A stretch of DNA of 64,000 bases from Rothia nasimurium (GTDB lineage: Bacteria; Actinomycetota; Actinomycetes; Actinomycetales; Micrococcaceae). Shown piece after piece: positions 62,896 through 64,000 of the stretch (position 1 is the first letter of the stretch; each line of letters begins with the position of its first letter). A program made the translations under genes and the position numbers. The DNA is taken from the NCBI RefSeq assembly GCF_928392795.1, contig NZ_CAKMTJ010000007.1, positions 1-64,000 on the forward strand. Direction: 5' to 3'. Under the pieces are notes generated by a model, which was not told the DNA's origin, searched no databases, and saw nothing but the letters and a program-made list of their open reading frames with translations.

Positions 62896-64000
62896 CTACT
62901 GCCGATGAAGGGAAGAGGCCAGCTCCAGCAGGGTGAGGGCGCTCTGTTCCCAGGTGTAGCGGGCGGCGTCCGCAAGACCGTTCACAATGCTGGTCTGCTG
63001 GACTTGCCGGTCTTCTAGGTCGCGTACCGCCTGCGCAAAGGCGAAGGGAGAGCTGGTCTCAGCAAAGCGGGCTGAGGGGGCAATTTCCCGGAAAATCGGG
63101 ATATCCGACAGCACTACGGGGCAGCCCGCCGACTGAGCCTCCACCACTGGCAGCCCGTAGCCTTCTTCCCGCGAGGCGGTAAGCAGGGCAGCGGCGGTGC
63201 GGAGCAGCTGGCGGTAGTCTTCATCGCTGGTTCCCCCGTGGAACACTATGTTTTCATCGGCCAGACCTTGTAATTCGGCCAAGCGGGCTGGAGCAACCTT
63301 GGAGAGCAAGTGCAGGCGGTAGTCCGGCAAGAACCTCATAGCCTGCACGAGGGTTTCTACATTCTTATAGGGCATGAACGAACCCATGTAGATGAGGTCC
63401 TTAGTGCGTCCCGGGGCCAGTTCAATAGCCTGGTCCCGGCTAATGAAACTATCAGCCTGGGGCGCGTTGGGGATCACCGTTATCGACTTGTCAGTTAGCT
63501 TGTGCTCCCGCATCAAAGCCGCCGTGGTCTGCGATACCGTAGCGACGGCGTCCGCCCGGTTCAGCAGGTAGCGCTGCGGCGCGTAGGTGGTGTGGAAGGC
63601 CCGCCAGCCCAGCCGAACCGGCAGGGGGAGGAAGCCCGGTGGAGTAGGGTGGGAGTAGTAAATCAAATCGTGCAGGGTCAGGATCAGCTTGAACTGCCTG
63701 CCCAGCCCGCCCAGTCCGATGGTTTGCATGGGCGAGAAGACCACGTCGGGTAAGTAGCGGTTGAGCTGCAGGGCGGCGGTGGGTTCCAGAGCGGACGTCG
63801 GTGCACAGATTTTCACGGACGGCAGGTCAGGGAGCATCTCAAGCTGACGCTGATCGCTCACGACCATGGTGAGCTCCAGGCCTTCGGGCAGGCGCCGGTC
63901 ACCGGCGTCCGCGAGCTCCTTGAGGGCAAAGAGTAAGGACGCCGTGTAGCGGCTAATGCCGTCGTGAAAACCGATACGGGTATAGCGGGCATCGATAAAA
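62896..64000 (-). CDS. GT4-type glycosyltransferase, 5' end outside window
   Basis: At least 368 residues, open to the right window edge; the visible N-terminal part reads FIDARYTRIGFHDGISRYTASLL, the donor-side fold start. LIYMGSFMPYKNVETLVQAM and SREEGYGLPVVEAQSAGCPVVLSDIPIFREI, with the E-x7-E motif, mark a GT-B retaining enzyme. An internal ATG at 63867 is not the real start. Acceptor unknown; cell-envelope glycan or glycolipid synthesis is likely. It converges on priA, 52 bases apart. Confidence 0.82.
   Translation of the reverse strand, partial: FIDARYTRIGFHDGISRYTASLLFALKELADAGDRRLPEGLELTMVVSDQRQLEMLPDLPSVKICAPTSALEPTAALQLNRYLPDVVFSPMQTIGLGGLGRQFKLILTLHDLIYYSHPTPPGFLPLPVRLGWRAFHTTYAPQRYLLNRADAVATVSQTTAALMREHKLTDKSITVIPNAPQADSFISRDQAIELAPGRTKDLIYMGSFMPYKNVETLVQAMRFLPDYRLHLLSKVAPARLAELQGLADENIVFHGGTSDEDYRQLLRTAAALLTASREEGYGLPVVEAQSAGCPVVLSDIPIFREIAPSARFAETSSPFAFAQAVRDLEDRQVQQTSIVNGLADAARYTWEQSALTLLELASSLHRQ

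Noticed and set aside
1..64000. CRISPR arrays, tRNA or rRNA genes
   Set aside because: No regularly spaced repeats, CCA-ended cloverleaf or rRNA-like stretch was found on reading both strands; short tRNA genes could still be missed by eye.

Overview
The window looks like a chromosomal segment of a moderately GC-rich actinobacterium of the family Micrococcaceae, and Rothia is my best guess. That is an inference from gene content, not from a search. The supporting signs are the actinobacterial integration host factor (mIHF) beside gmk and rpoZ, a MurT/GatD pair, ruvC-ruvA-ruvB followed by yajC-secD-secF and rel, a PriA without helicase motifs, and the order rpsD, alaS, ruvX, mltG, aroE, aroC, aroK, aroB, efp, nusB, pyr operon, mihF, gmk, rpoZ, coaBC, metK, priA.

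Positions 1 to about 14 kb are accessory. They open with the 3' end of an IS5-type transposase, then an AT-rich Abi-like HEPN protein, a gene-poor 0.8 kb stretch and a large SF1 helicase of unusual layout. A dense run of toxin-antitoxin modules follows: HicAB, DinJ/YafQ, an antitoxin with a broken VapC, and a DUF2384-type/RES pair. Interspersed are an esterase, a FusB-like EF-G-binding protein next to an acetyltransferase remnant, an old-yellow-enzyme oxidoreductase, a HIT protein and a DUF2797 protein.

From about 14.4 kb the content is housekeeping. MurT/GatD amidate lipid II. YebC and RuvCAB cover regulation and Holliday-junction processing. YajC/SecDF assist protein export. Rel makes and degrades (p)ppGpp. 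A DUF349 protein, HisRS, AspRS, Dtd and RarA follow. Between aspS and dtd a two-gene cassette of unknown function lies between two perfect 74-bp direct repeats that carry a terminator hairpin. A related, larger hairpin lies behind nusB.

From 34.6 kb come a Tat-exported protein of unknown function, rpsD behind a long structured leader, two small membrane proteins, alaS-ruvX-mltG-aroE, an aroC-aroK-aroB operon, efp-nusB, and a complete pyrimidine operon (pyrR-pyrB-pyrC-orf-carA-carB-pyrF) whose leader fits a PyrR-binding loop overlapping the ribosome-binding site. The window ends with mihF-gmk, rpoZ-coaBC-metK-priA and a glycosyltransferase running off the right edge. Most genes in these blocks are co-oriented, closely spaced or overlapping.

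I saw no tRNA, rRNA or CRISPR array. The items most worth a second look are the repeat-flanked cassette at 31.5-32.4 kb, a strongly over-represented 9-mer (GCGGACGCC) confined to the housekeeping part, a pair of inverted consensus DnaA boxes at 26.55 kb, and the defence/toxin-rich left end.
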